From Roseibium album (GTDB taxonomy: Bacteria > Pseudomonadota > Alphaproteobacteria > Rhizobiales > Stappiaceae): DNA of 64,000 nucleotides. Shown piece by piece: positions 53,092-61,700 of this stretch (positions are counted from its first letter, which is position 1; every line of letters begins with the position of its first letter). The notes under the pieces are model-generated. The model was not told the origin of the DNA and did no database searches. It saw nothing but the letters and a program-made list of their open reading frames with translations. The stretch lies in the NCBI RefSeq assembly GCF_001404515.1, contig NZ_CXWE01000003.1:62001-126000 (forward strand), given 5' to 3'. Both the position numbers and the translations under genes were made by a program.

Positions 53092-53499
53092 ATGCCGAAA
53101 TTCCCGGACTTCAAATCTTTCATTCTGGCCCTGTTGATCCTTGCCGGCTTTTTCGCGGGAACAGCCGCAATAGCCGCTGATCTCAAAACAAACGAACCTG
53201 TCACCTTGATAAATGTCTTTGAGGTCCCCGCGGACCAGATCGACAAGACTGTCGAATTCTGGGAAAAGTCACGTGACTTCCTTCGTCAGCAGCCCGGGTA
53301 CATTTCAACGCGGCTGCACCGGGCACTTGCACCGGATGCCAGATTTCAGTTGATCAACATTGCCATCTGGGAAAGCCCCGAAGCCTTCCAGGCAGCTATC
53401 GGCAAGATGCGCGAAACCAATCCGGACACGGATGCCCGGAATACTGTTTTCCATGCAGCTCTCTATCGGGTTATCCGGACAGATGAGGAAACCGAGTAA
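53092..53499 (+). CDS. exported antibiotic-biosynthesis-monooxygenase (ABM) domain protein
   Basis: 135 residues from the ATG at 53092, preceded by GGAGCG; an ATG four codons earlier lacks a ribosome site. Signal peptide FILALLILAGFFAGTAAIAA, then a small dimeric alpha/beta barrel (TLINVFEVPADQIDKTVEFW; QPGYISTRLHRAL; INIAIWESPEAFQAAI). ABM proteins act on quinone-like or heme substrates, and exported versions are less common. Its TAA overlaps the ATG of the cytochrome b561 gene by one base. Confidence 0.85.
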   Translation: MPKFPDFKSFILALLILAGFFAGTAAIAADLKTNEPVTLINVFEVPADQIDKTVEFWEKSRDFLRQQPGYISTRLHRALAPDARFQLINIAIWESPEAFQAAIGKMRETNPDTDARNTVFHAALYRVIRTDEETE

Positions 53500-53993
53500 T
53501 GTCGGGAAACTTCAGGCAGGACCGGCTGATGCACTGGGTAATCGCGGTGCTTGTTCTGGCAGCGCTTGCCTCCGGCTTCGCTATGACGAGGACTGAACCG
53601 TTTTCCCTTGCCCTTCTGCAAGCTCATTTGGGATGCGGCATCGCTGCCGGCCTGCTGACGCTGCTCCGCGTCCTGATCTGGTTCAAACGCGGCGCACCGC
53701 AACCCATTTATCCGGTTTCCTCGCGGCTTCAGAAGGTGGTCAGCAGGATTGTGCACGGACTTCTGCGTCTGGTTCCGCTCGCCCTGCTGGCAAGTGGGGC
53801 TGGCATGATCGCATTTTCAGGAGCTTTCCCGTCTATACGGGAGGGGACACTTCAGGGTCTTGTCGCCTTTCAGGATCTGCCGCCTCGCAATCTGCATCAC
53901 ATGGCCGCGTTGCTGCTTGCTGCACTGACCGCGCTTCACGTTGGGGCAGCGATCTGGCATTTCCGGAAGACCAATGCAAAAAGCCCCTCATGA
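53499..53993 (+). CDS. cytochrome b561-family membrane protein
   Basis: 164 residues, four membrane helices. Histidines positioned for two b hemes occur at LMHWVIA, LQAHLGCG, VSRIVHGLL and LTALHVGAAIWHF. Such proteins pass electrons between the quinone pool or cytoplasm and periplasmic acceptors. Translational overlap with the exported ABM protein suggests a periplasmic redox pair, controlled by the tandem operators at 53044-53076. Confidence 0.87.
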   Translation: MSGNFRQDRLMHWVIAVLVLAALASGFAMTRTEPFSLALLQAHLGCGIAAGLLTLLRVLIWFKRGAPQPIYPVSSRLQKVVSRIVHGLLRLVPLALLASGAGMIAFSGAFPSIREGTLQGLVAFQDLPPRNLHHMAALLLAALTALHVGAAIWHFRKTNAKSPS

Positions 53994-54018
53994 CAGGCGT
54001 CAGCGGTTAAAAAGTGCC

Positions 54019-54052
54019 AAGCCCGGCTGACGGAACAGCCGGGCTTGTTTTC
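54019..54052. terminator. terminator between cytochrome b561 and phytase-like genes
   Basis: AAGCCCGGCTG (54019-54029) pairs with CAGCCGGGCTT (54036-54046), followed by GTTTTC. It lies between convergent genes and could serve the plus strand. Confidence 0.8.
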
Positions 54053-54077
54053 AGTTTCTGGATGAGGCGCCGTTGGT

Positions 54078-56297
54078 CTAGTTCAGCCGTGATGCAGGTC
54101 CGAGATCGATCAGCTGGGTTTCGCCCGGAGCATCATCGACGCCGTCATTGTCGGTAACCAGGATCAGACGACCGCCCGCAGTCACCGCAAGGCCTTCAGG
54201 CTTGTCCTGGACCCAGCCTTTTCCTTGCGCCAGGGCAGGAAGTATATCCATCGCAAGTCGTTTCTTGAGGATCGGAAGAGTTTCGCCGTGTGCGGCCGGT
54301 GTGATGCCTTCCAGCGAAACAACGGTGACCTGCTTGATTGCGGCATCTTCGCCACCCTTGTTGTCGCGCTCAAGGATGGCGAACCGGCCGTCACCGAGCG
54401 AGACGATTTCGGACAATCCGACCCAGCCACCGGCAGCACTCTTCGGCGCGTCGAGCGGATAGTGGACGAAACCCCAGGACTTGTCGGCGGGGTTGTAGAT
54501 CCCGATCTTGGTGTGACCCTTCGGATCATCGTTCCATTCCCGCTGGACAGCGACGGCAACGAGGTTCTGTCCGTCCATTTCGAATTCAGCAACCCCTTCG
54601 AACGAAAACCGCTTCTGCTGGTCGATCAGGCTCTGCGGCAACGTGATTTCTTCCTGAACTGCGCCATCGGCGTCGACTTTCAAAAGAAGATGGCCACGTT
54701 CGTTCTTCGGATGTCCTTCCGAGGCCAGCCAGAACCCGCCGTCCCGTGCGACTGCAATGCCTTCCAGATCCAGTCTCTCCTGATTGAAGCCGGTCACGGT
54801 GGTGTAAGAGGTGATCCTTGCCGGTTTGGCGGAAATGTCCAGGGTGTATATCCGGCCGTCGTCATAGAAACTGTCGTTCACCGCGTAGAGCTTGTTGGCG
54901 TCGGACGGATCGGCAGCCAGCGCCGAGATCGCACCCCAGCCGATCGGGGCTCCCTTTTCCGGATCCATGTCGGAAACGACGGACGGATATGCCGGAGATT
55001 CAGCGCCGAACTTGTAGAGCGTGATATGCGAGCGAACATTGTCTTCCGCGCTGTCAACTTCGTTGGCGACCAGGAAGAGATCGCGTTCCGGGATGGCAAG
55101 CAATCCTTCCGGGCCGACATGGGTCGGCAGGAACTGGACGAATTCCGGCTCACTTCCCGTGTCCCTGTACACGGCAACAAAGTTGCCCCGCTCCGAGTTG
55201 ACGAATATCAGGGTCTCGCCGCCGAATTTGCCGACAGCAACACCTTCCGGCTCTGTTCCCTTCTTGTGGGCACGCTTTGCCGGGTAATGTCCGTGTGACA
55301 TGCCCAGATGCTCCATCTGGTTGCCGCTGTCGAACAGAACGTCGCCCCTGGCACTCCAGATCGTAAAGCCGCGCGAACCGCCTTCGTAGTCGCCCTCATT
55401 GGCTGTTACGAAACGCTCGTCATCGATCCAGGCAACCGCATCAGGTTCGCGTGGAACGTTCTCGCTGCTCCCGGACGCATCGCTCATCCGGGATTTCTTG
55501 ACAGGAACATTTTCCGCCGTCGCAACACCGGCGGAAAAGTCAGCGACAACTTTGCCCGTGGCAAGGTCGACTACCGCAAGATGGTTGTTTTCCTGCAGCG
55601 TCACGACCGCCTCGTTTCTGGAGTTGATGGAAACGAATTCCGGCTCCGGATCTGACGGCGCGGTTCCGGCAAGACCTGTCAGGTCGACAAGGCGCACCGC
55701 ATCGCAATTGGTCGGCGCGCCATTGCCGTCAAGATCGAAGATCGCAAGGTGGCCGGCGGGCATCTGCGGCATGACACCGTCATTCAGGTCTTCATCGCGC
55801 TCGTTCTCGATCGCGATCGCGGCATATTTGCCATCCGCCGAAATGGCAACGCTGTCAGGCTGGCCGTTGGTGTCGCATCTGGCAATGACGTCCATGCCAT
55901 CAAGCCCGATCACGGCCAGATGGCCGGATGCATTGACATAGTCCTCGCTGGTGTTGACCCCGGCATAGGCGGCCTTTTCACCAACAGCGACGGATGTCGG
56001 CTCACCACCGAGATCGACCCGCCCGATCGGTTGAATGTTCAGCGGGTTGCCCGCGTTGACGAAGACGATCGCCTCACCGGGACTGTCGGTGAACGCCAGC
56101 GTGCGGCCGTCCTTCGATGCAGAAATGATTTCGGCTACCGTCTCGGTCGCCTGGTCGACACCGTCCGGCAGGGTCTTGTAAACCGGGTAGGTATTGATCC
56201 GCTCGAAAAACTCCGCCTGCGCTGCTGACACGGCACCAAGACCGCACAGAACAGCAAGGCTGACGCTTTTCAGAAAACGTCCGCGAGGGTCCGACAT
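54078..56297 (-). CDS. exported phytase-like esterase-domain protein
   Basis: 739 residues from the ATG at 56297, 8 bases after GGGAG. A signal peptide spans residues 1-27 (SVSLAVLCGLGAVSAAQA). The N-terminal half is a LVIVD/choice-of-anchor beta propeller (e.g. HLAVIGLDGMDVIARCD). The C-terminal half has the esterase-like-activity-of-phytase pattern (LDLEGIAVARDGGFWLASEG, FSFEGVAEFEMDG, DKPEGLAVTAGG). Probably periplasmic; the substrate is unknown, perhaps a phosphate ester. Confidence 0.83.
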   Translation of the reverse strand: MSDPRGRFLKSVSLAVLCGLGAVSAAQAEFFERINTYPVYKTLPDGVDQATETVAEIISASKDGRTLAFTDSPGEAIVFVNAGNPLNIQPIGRVDLGGEPTSVAVGEKAAYAGVNTSEDYVNASGHLAVIGLDGMDVIARCDTNGQPDSVAISADGKYAAIAIENERDEDLNDGVMPQMPAGHLAIFDLDGNGAPTNCDAVRLVDLTGLAGTAPSDPEPEFVSINSRNEAVVTLQENNHLAVVDLATGKVVADFSAGVATAENVPVKKSRMSDASGSSENVPREPDAVAWIDDERFVTANEGDYEGGSRGFTIWSARGDVLFDSGNQMEHLGMSHGHYPAKRAHKKGTEPEGVAVGKFGGETLIFVNSERGNFVAVYRDTGSEPEFVQFLPTHVGPEGLLAIPERDLFLVANEVDSAEDNVRSHITLYKFGAESPAYPSVVSDMDPEKGAPIGWGAISALAADPSDANKLYAVNDSFYDDGRIYTLDISAKPARITSYTTVTGFNQERLDLEGIAVARDGGFWLASEGHPKNERGHLLLKVDADGAVQEEITLPQSLIDQQKRFSFEGVAEFEMDGQNLVAVAVQREWNDDPKGHTKIGIYNPADKSWGFVHYPLDAPKSAAGGWVGLSEIVSLGDGRFAILERDNKGGEDAAIKQVTVVSLEGITPAAHGETLPILKKRLAMDILPALAQGKGWVQDKPEGLAVTAGGRLILVTDNDGVDDAPGETQLIDLGPASRLN

Positions 56298-56526
56298 TGC
56301 ACTAGCTCCCATATGTTTTGGGTTGAGGTGCGCGAAAACTAGTTGGCCTCATTACAGAAAAAGTGACAATCGCATGAAGGTTGTGTGACAAGCTCACGAA
56401 TAAGATATGCAGCGTTTCCAGGGTGAGGTTTCCAGAAAAAGCTGGACAAGACACCGGAATTCTCTCACGTTGCAACCCTTGCATTTTCTCGCGCAAAACG
56501 CGCGCTTCTCTATTTCGGATATTCTC

Positions 56527-57726
56527 ATGCAGATCGGATTTGTCCGCGCCGCCCTGGTGCTGGGGCTGCTTGCCGCCGTTGGTCCTTTCGCCATTGATCT
56601 CTATCTTCCGGCGACACCCCAGATCGTTCAGGATCTGAATACGGATGACGCCGGAGCACACATGACCTTCACGGTCTATTTCATTGCCTTCGGTCTCGCA
56701 CAGCTCATTTACGGACCGATCGCGGACTGGCTCGGCCGCAGACCGCCCATTTTCGTAGGGCTCGTGGTCTTCATTGCCGGTTCCGTTATCTGTGCCATGG
56801 CGACTGACATTTCCATGCTGACCCTTGGTCGCTTCGTGCAGGCACTCGGGGCTGCTGCACCGATGGTGATCGTGCGCGCGGTGGTCCGGGACCTGCATAC
56901 AGGCACGCAGGCGACGAGGCTCATGGCTCTGGTGATGCTCGTAATCAGCATTTCGCCGCTGCTTGCGCCCCTGACCGGCAGTTTCATCATTTCCCTTGCA
57001 AGCTGGCGCATGATCTTCGGCGCCCTCGCGCTGATCGCCTTGCTCGCAATGGTCCTGACAGCGCTCCGGCTTCCCGAAACACTTCCCGCGGACCGGCGCA
57101 GCCCGATAAATGCAGCCGCCTTGCTGCGCAGCACCGTCTACCTGATGAAAGATGCAAGGTTCCTGGGCCTGACGATGATCGGTGGTTTCGCGCTGGCCAG
57201 CTTCTTCGTCTTCATCGCCTCAGCGCCCATGGTGTACATGACCCAGTACGCCCTGACGCCGACGGAATTCAGCCTGGTGTTCGCCGTCAATGCAGTAGGC
57301 TTTTTCGCCGCCTCGCAATTCGCGGCCGATCTCGGTCAAAAATACGGTATGGGCCGTGTTGCATTCTGGGCGGTCTGCGGATTTGCCGCGGCAACCTCGA
57401 CGCTATTTGCGCTCGTCTGGCTGGGTCTCGATGATCTGCCGGTACTGATGGCCATGTTTTTCCTTGGCAATTCGTGCCTCGGACTGGTCATCGCTCCGAC
57501 AATGGTCATGGCTCTGGAGGAGCACGGAGAACACGCCGGCATGGCATCGTCGCTTGGTGGAACATTTCAGATGGTTGCCGGCGGCCTCATGATTCTGATC
57601 TGCAGCCCGTTCTTTGACCGCACCGCCTTGCCGCTGGTCGGCGCTGTTGCAACCTGCGCCTTCATTGCCTTTGTATTGGCTCTGTTGACGCTGCGTCCGC
57701 AACAGGAAGGCAATGCTCCCGCCTGA
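56527..57726 (+). CDS. Bcr/CflA-family MFS drug exporter
   Basis: 399 residues from the ATG at 56527, the length of the family; the frame to 56407 adds a non-membrane stretch. Twelve membrane helices. AAVGPFAIDLYLPATPQIVQ, the GPIADWLGRRPPIF motif A and LTGSFIISLASWRMIFGALA are typical of multidrug exporters of the Bcr/CflA group. Convergent with the arsC-like gene, sharing a palindrome over both stops. Confidence 0.9.
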   Translation: MQIGFVRAALVLGLLAAVGPFAIDLYLPATPQIVQDLNTDDAGAHMTFTVYFIAFGLAQLIYGPIADWLGRRPPIFVGLVVFIAGSVICAMATDISMLTLGRFVQALGAAAPMVIVRAVVRDLHTGTQATRLMALVMLVISISPLLAPLTGSFIISLASWRMIFGALALIALLAMVLTALRLPETLPADRRSPINAAALLRSTVYLMKDARFLGLTMIGGFALASFFVFIASAPMVYMTQYALTPTEFSLVFAVNAVGFFAASQFAADLGQKYGMGRVAFWAVCGFAAATSTLFALVWLGLDDLPVLMAMFFLGNSCLGLVIAPTMVMALEEHGEHAGMASSLGGTFQMVAGGLMILICSPFFDRTALPLVGAVATCAFIAFVLALLTLRPQQEGNAPA

Positions 57727-57742
57727 GGACGTCCTCAGGCGG
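57719..57742. terminator. 24-bp perfect palindrome spanning two convergent stop codons
   Basis: Bases 57719-57742 form an uninterrupted perfect palindrome centred on GACGTC. The MFS TGA (57724-57726) and the arsC-like TGA (57737-57735) sit symmetrically in its arms. A T run follows on the plus strand, so it can act as a terminator. Confidence 0.7.
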
Positions 57743-58235
57743 AGGATTTTCCGATTTCGTCCAGTCTTTCCTTGAGCGACAATTTGTCGAGCGAGGACAT
57801 CGGCAAACTGATGAAAATTGCGATCCGGTTGTTGAGCATGCGGAATGTCTCGTTGAAGGCCAATCGTTTTTCGGTTTCGTTGCCTTTGGCCAACACCGGA
57901 TCAGGAACGCCCCAGTGTGCCGACATCGGCTGTCCCGGCCAGACAGGACATGTTTCCTTCGCTGCATTGTCGCAGACGGTGAAGACGAAATCCATTTCAG
58001 GTGCCCCAGGCCCGGCAAACTCGGACCAGTCCTTTGAACGGAAGTCTTCAGTCTTGAAATTGAGTTTCTCCAAGAGCGTTAATGCTTCCGGCCGGACGAA
58101 GCCGGCAGGGTTCGATCCAGCAGAATAGGCCTTGAAACGTCCTTTCCCATCCCGGTTCAATATCGCTTCTGCCATGATTGACCGCGCCGAGTTTCCGGTA
58201 CACAGAAAGAGGACATTAAAGACTTCGTTGGACAT
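57735..58235 (-). CDS. arsC: arsenate reductase, thioredoxin-coupled LMW-phosphatase type
   Basis: 166 residues; of two adjacent ATGs the one at 58235 has better spacing from GGAGGG. P-loop LCTGNSARS carries the catalytic Cys12 and Arg. VCDNAAKETCPVWPG gives the two further cysteines that distinguish arsenate reductase from plain phosphatases. GVPDP carries the catalytic Asp. Reduces arsenate to arsenite. It follows the ArsR gene by about 20 bp; no arsB/acr3 efflux gene is next to it. Confidence 0.87.
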   Translation of the reverse strand: MSNEVFNVLFLCTGNSARSIMAEAILNRDGKGRFKAYSAGSNPAGFVRPEALTLLEKLNFKTEDFRSKDWSEFAGPGAPEMDFVFTVCDNAAKETCPVWPGQPMSAHWGVPDPVLAKGNETEKRLAFNETFRMLNNRIAIFISLPMSSLDKLSLKERLDEIGKSSA

Positions 58236-58257
58236 CATTCCCTCCAGGTACTATTCG

Positions 58258-58590
58258 CTATTTCCGGCAGGCAATGGCCTCCATCACCTGCGCGCAGAGT
58301 TCAGGGTGGCCACCGCAGCAATCGGCCACAAGATAAGTCAGCAATTCTTTCGTTCCATCCATATCCGCGTAGTAGCGGATCGAGCGTCCCTCACGTTCGT
58401 TTCGAACCAGCCCGGCCTGCAGGAGAACAGACAGGTTGGCCGACATGGTGTTTTGGCGAACACCCAGCGCTTCACCGATATCACCCGCGCTCATGCCTTC
58501 CGGACCTGCATTAATCAGAAGCCGGAAAACATCCAGACGTGTCTTTTGGCTGAGCGCACCGAAGGCACTCAAAGCTTCATTTATATCCAT
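58258..58590 (-). CDS. arsR: ArsR-family metalloregulator
   Basis: 110 residues, winged helix (AGDIGEALGVRQNTMSANLS recognition region). It lacks the classical CxC of helix alpha3. Instead it has a cysteine cluster at the C-terminus (VADCCGGHPELCAQVMEAIACR) able to bind arsenite or another thiophilic ion. First gene of the arsR-arsC unit; a palindrome at 58592-58609 just upstream is the probable autoregulatory site. Confidence 0.88.
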   Translation of the reverse strand: MDINEALSAFGALSQKTRLDVFRLLINAGPEGMSAGDIGEALGVRQNTMSANLSVLLQAGLVRNEREGRSIRYYADMDGTKELLTYLVADCCGGHPELCAQVMEAIACRK

Positions 58591-58591
58591 A

Positions 58592-58609
58592 AATCATGAT
58601 ATATTGATT
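58592..58609. promoter_or_regulatory. ArsR-type operator
   Basis: AATCA (58592-58596) and TGATT (58605-58609) form an inverted repeat with an 8-base AT spacer, directly before the arsR start codon. Confidence 0.45.
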
Positions 58610-58741
58610 CTTTTGCGGACAGCAAGCAAAGAATCGCCATTTGATCGAACTTTCGGTATCCGGATCCCTCATTGCGCAAACAGGCTTGTTTTCCTGCGTC
58701 CGAACTGTTGATCTGCGCTGTCGGACGACGGAAGGGAAATC

Positions 58742-59824
58742 ATGAAAACATTCGCGAACAATTGGCTCGGTAGAGGACTTGAAAACACACCGGGATTCGC
58801 GGCCGGCAGTATTTCGCAATCACCGGGCCCGGAGCGGGAGTTCTTTGCCGACGTTACGGGAATTGAACCCTCTCCGCTGTTGAACCTCTCCGAACTTGCC
58901 TTGGAGCTTGGGGTCGGCGCCCTTTACGTGAAGGACGAGCGAAATCGTCTTGGACTGGGAAGTTTCAAGGCACTTGGCGCAGCCTATGCCATTGCGAAGC
59001 GCGCATTTGCAAAAATCGAGGCGGGCGAGACAAGTGATCCCGCAACGGCGCTTCACGGCACAACATTCGTCTGTGCAAGCGCGGGCAACCACGGACTTTC
59101 CCTTGCCGAGGGTGCGCGCATGTTCGGTGCCGAAGCCGTCGTCTTCGTCGCCGAAACGGTGCCGGAGGCTTTCGCTGACCGGTTGCGGGGCCGAGGCGCA
59201 AGGGTAGTCCGGGCTGGTGCGATTTACGAAACCAGCATGGCGGAAGCGGAACGTCAGGCTTTGGAACATGGCTGGCAACTCCTGTCTGACAGCACGTGGC
59301 CCGGGATGACCGACCCCGGACGGGACGTGATGGAAGGATATCTGATCATGGGCGAAGAAATTGAATGTCAGATACCCGAGCCGCCGACACATGTGTTTCT
59401 GCAGGCCGGTGTTGGCGGTCTGGCCGCAGCCTGCGCATTGAGCGCGCGCGCAAGCTGGGGCAATGATGTCACGATCACGATCGTCGAGCCGGAGGCAGCC
59501 CCCGCCCTTCAGGCCAGCATTGCGGCTGGCAAGCCGGTGAATGCACCCGGTCCGGTTTCAACCATGGGCCGCCTGGACTGCAAGGAACCATCGCATCTGG
59601 CACTGAAATACCTGGCCAGGCAGGCAAACCGTTTTGCGACGATAACCGACAGGGAAGCAGAGGAGACGGTGTCCTGGTTGAAAGACCATGACCTTTATAC
59701 AACGCCGTCGGGAGCCGCCGGCCTGTCCGCGCTTCATCACGCACGCGGCCAGTTCGATGAACTTGGCCTGACCTCCGGGTCCAGGGTCCTGTGCTACCTC
59801 TCCGAAGGTCCCGAACAAGGCTGA
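58742..59824 (+). CDS. dpaL: 2,3-diaminopropionate ammonia-lyase-type PLP enzyme
   Basis: 360 residues of fold-type II PLP enzymes. The Schiff-base lysine is in NRLGLGSFKALGAAYA. Glycine loops CASAGNHGLS and QAGVGGLAAACALSA follow, and the C-terminal YLSEGPEQG contacts the cofactor. The sequence fits diaminopropionate ammonia-lyase, which splits diaminopropionate to pyruvate and ammonia, though it is shorter than the about 400-residue E. coli enzyme; threonine/serine dehydratase-like activity is the alternative. GGAAGGG precedes the ATG. Confidence 0.75.
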   Translation: MKTFANNWLGRGLENTPGFAAGSISQSPGPEREFFADVTGIEPSPLLNLSELALELGVGALYVKDERNRLGLGSFKALGAAYAIAKRAFAKIEAGETSDPATALHGTTFVCASAGNHGLSLAEGARMFGAEAVVFVAETVPEAFADRLRGRGARVVRAGAIYETSMAEAERQALEHGWQLLSDSTWPGMTDPGRDVMEGYLIMGEEIECQIPEPPTHVFLQAGVGGLAAACALSARASWGNDVTITIVEPEAAPALQASIAAGKPVNAPGPVSTMGRLDCKEPSHLALKYLARQANRFATITDREAEETVSWLKDHDLYTTPSGAAGLSALHHARGQFDELGLTSGSRVLCYLSEGPEQG

Positions 59825-60032
59825 TAAGGATCTCCCCGAAACCAATTCTCGAGAGAAGCTGACCACAGTCTGGGCACACAACTGGCCGTGACACCATGCG
59901 TCGCCGGCCTCGAACAGCCACATGGCAAGCCGGTGGTCGATTCAGGCAATACCCTTGTGCGGCACAGGATGCTTGCGGGAATAACCGCCAGGGCAAACAG
60001 CCCCGAGTGCCCGTTCAATCCCGGGTTCAAGC

Positions 60033-60299
60033 ATGTCGTTCATGGATTTCATGCGACAATGCGAGCATCAATCGATCGAATTCATTGTATTCCTTGTTGA
60101 CTTCGACGGGATTCCGGGCAAAAACACCGCCGTCTCAAGTTTTGACGATTGCGAGCACCTGATGAACCGGCTGAAAGCCGACATTCTGGATATGATGTCC
60201 ATGGCCCTTGCCAGCGCTACATTTCTGCGCGGCGAGACCCGGTCGGCTGCCGCAACCGCATTCAAACGCACAACCAAGACAACCAAAACCACCGCTTGA
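60033..60299 (+). CDS. doubtful 88-residue hypothetical protein
   Basis: The 582-base interval between dpaL (59824) and asd (60407) holds this frame and the RNA-like leader described next. Codons after residue 40 have strong G/C third positions as in the core (NRLKADILDMMSMALASATF), and the C-terminus is Thr/Lys-rich. There is no ribosome site or family, so it may be non-coding. Confidence 0.3.
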   Translation: MSFMDFMRQCEHQSIEFIVFLVDFDGIPGKNTAVSSFDDCEHLMNRLKADILDMMSMALASATFLRGETRSAAATAFKRTTKTTKTTA

Positions 60300-60314
60300 C
60301 GGTGCCGCTCATCC

Positions 60315-60389
60315 CGCCTCCCCGGGGATGGGAGGCGCCAGGAGCCGGCGAGCCCGTTTCCCCGGGTAGCCGGTGAAGCGGGGAGACGG
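60315..60389 (+). promoter_or_regulatory. structured 5' leader of asd with possible pseudoknot
   Basis: Hairpin 1: an 8-bp stem 60315-60322 with 60330-60337, loop of 7. Hairpin 2: an 11-bp stem CCGTTTCCCCG (60354-60364) with 60379-60389, one G-T pair, 14-base loop. The loop of hairpin 2 contains GCCGG (60369-60373) that can pair with CCGGC (60345-60349), an H-type pseudoknot. The asd Shine-Dalgarno (AAGGA, 60392-60396) begins three bases after hairpin 2, so folding could control translation. Confidence 0.5.
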
Positions 60390-60406
60390 ACAAGGACAAG
60401 TCAGAA

Positions 60407-61441
60407 ATGGGTTTCAAGATCGCAGTTGCAGGCGCTACCGGCAATGTCGGCCGCGAGATGCTTGACATTCTCGACGAGCGCGGCTTTCCGGCAGACGAGG
60501 TTGTCGCCCTGGCGTCCCGTCGCTCGCAAGGAACGGAAGTTTCATTCGGCGACAGGACACTGAAGGTTCAGGCTCTGGAGAATTACGATTTCTCCGACAC
60601 CGACATTTGCCTGATGTCAGCCGGAGGTACTGTTTCCAAGGAGTGGTCGCCGAGGATCGGCGCAAAGGGCTGTGTTGTCATCGACAACTCCTCTGCCTGG
60701 CGTTATGACGCGGACGTGCCTCTGATCGTTCCGGAAGTCAATGCGGACGCCATCACCGGCTTCACCAAAAAGAACATCATCGCCAATCCGAATTGCTCAA
60801 CAGCCCAGCTCGTGGTGGCACTCAAGCCGCTGCACGATCACGCCAGGATCAAGCGCGTCGTCGTTTCGACCTACCAGTCGGTGTCTGGTGGTGGCAAGGA
60901 CGCGATGGAAGAGCTGTTCAACCAGACGAGGGCCATTTTTGTGAACGATCCGATCGAACCGGACAAGTTCACCAAGCGCATCGCCTTCAACGTCATCCCG
61001 CACATCGACAGCTTCATGGAAGACGGCTACACCAAGGAAGAATGGAAGGTGCTCGCCGAAACCAAGAAGATGCTGGATCCGGCCATCAAGGTAACCTGCA
61101 CCGCCGTTCGCGTTCCGGTGTTCATCGGCCATTCCGAAAGCATCAACCTCGAGTTCGAAAACGAGATTACAGCAGACGAGGCTCGCAACATCCTGCGGGA
61201 GGCTCCGGGCTGTCTCGTGATCGACAAGCAGGAAGACGGTGGCTACATCACGCCGTATGAAAGCGCCGGCGAGGACGCGACCTATATCTCGCGTATCCGT
61301 GAAGATGCCACCGTTGAAAATGGCCTGAACCTGTGGGTCGTCTCCGACAATCTTCGCAAGGGAGCGGCTCTCAATACTGTCCAGATCGCTGAAGTTCTGG
61401 TCAATCGCGGCCTGATAACTCCCAAGAAGGCCGCAGCCTGA
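60407..61441 (+). CDS. asd: aspartate-semialdehyde dehydrogenase
   Basis: 344 residues. N-terminal Rossmann GATGNVGREMLDIL, active-site Cys130 in IIANPNCSTAQ, and the substrate-binding LEFENEITADEA and histidine region GHSESINLEF. It makes aspartate semialdehyde for lysine, threonine and methionine synthesis. The start at 60407 has AAGGA 10 bases upstream and is preceded by a structured leader. Confidence 0.96.
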   Translation: MGFKIAVAGATGNVGREMLDILDERGFPADEVVALASRRSQGTEVSFGDRTLKVQALENYDFSDTDICLMSAGGTVSKEWSPRIGAKGCVVIDNSSAWRYDADVPLIVPEVNADAITGFTKKNIIANPNCSTAQLVVALKPLHDHARIKRVVVSTYQSVSGGGKDAMEELFNQTRAIFVNDPIEPDKFTKRIAFNVIPHIDSFMEDGYTKEEWKVLAETKKMLDPAIKVTCTAVRVPVFIGHSESINLEFENEITADEARNILREAPGCLVIDKQEDGGYITPYESAGEDATYISRIREDATVENGLNLWVVSDNLRKGAALNTVQIAEVLVNRGLITPKKAAA

Positions 61442-61451
61442 TCGATCCTGG

Positions 61452-61476
61452 CGGGCGCTTTCCAGCGCCCGTTTCT
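61452..61476 (+). terminator. terminator after asd
   Basis: GGGCGCT (61453-61459) pairs with AGCGCCC (61464-61470), flanked by further G-C pairing and followed by GTTTC. It is about 12 bp after the stop. Confidence 0.7.
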
Positions 61477-61700
61477 TCATTCCGAACAGGTCCGGTTTCT
61501 CACGATCTTCTTGGTGTCGGAACCCGGCAAGGCGTTGATGGGTGGATTGCCGGTTCCAAGCACGATATTCAGGCACCGATACGAACCCTCGGTCCCGCAT
61601 GCCGGGTGCGCCCGTATTGTCAGTGATTGCCGGACTTTCTGATCGTCCCATCAACAATCTGCCCAATCTTTATCCGTGATTTCAGGAGCGCGATTCCCGA

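Noticed and set aside
61478..61640. Minus-strand reading with two cysteines and plausible protein-like sequence between asd and tenA
   Set aside because: No start codon is available before an in-frame TGA, so at best a remnant; not callable.
61477..61700. TPP riboswitch upstream of tenA
   Set aside because: The conserved thi-box segments are not present in this interval.
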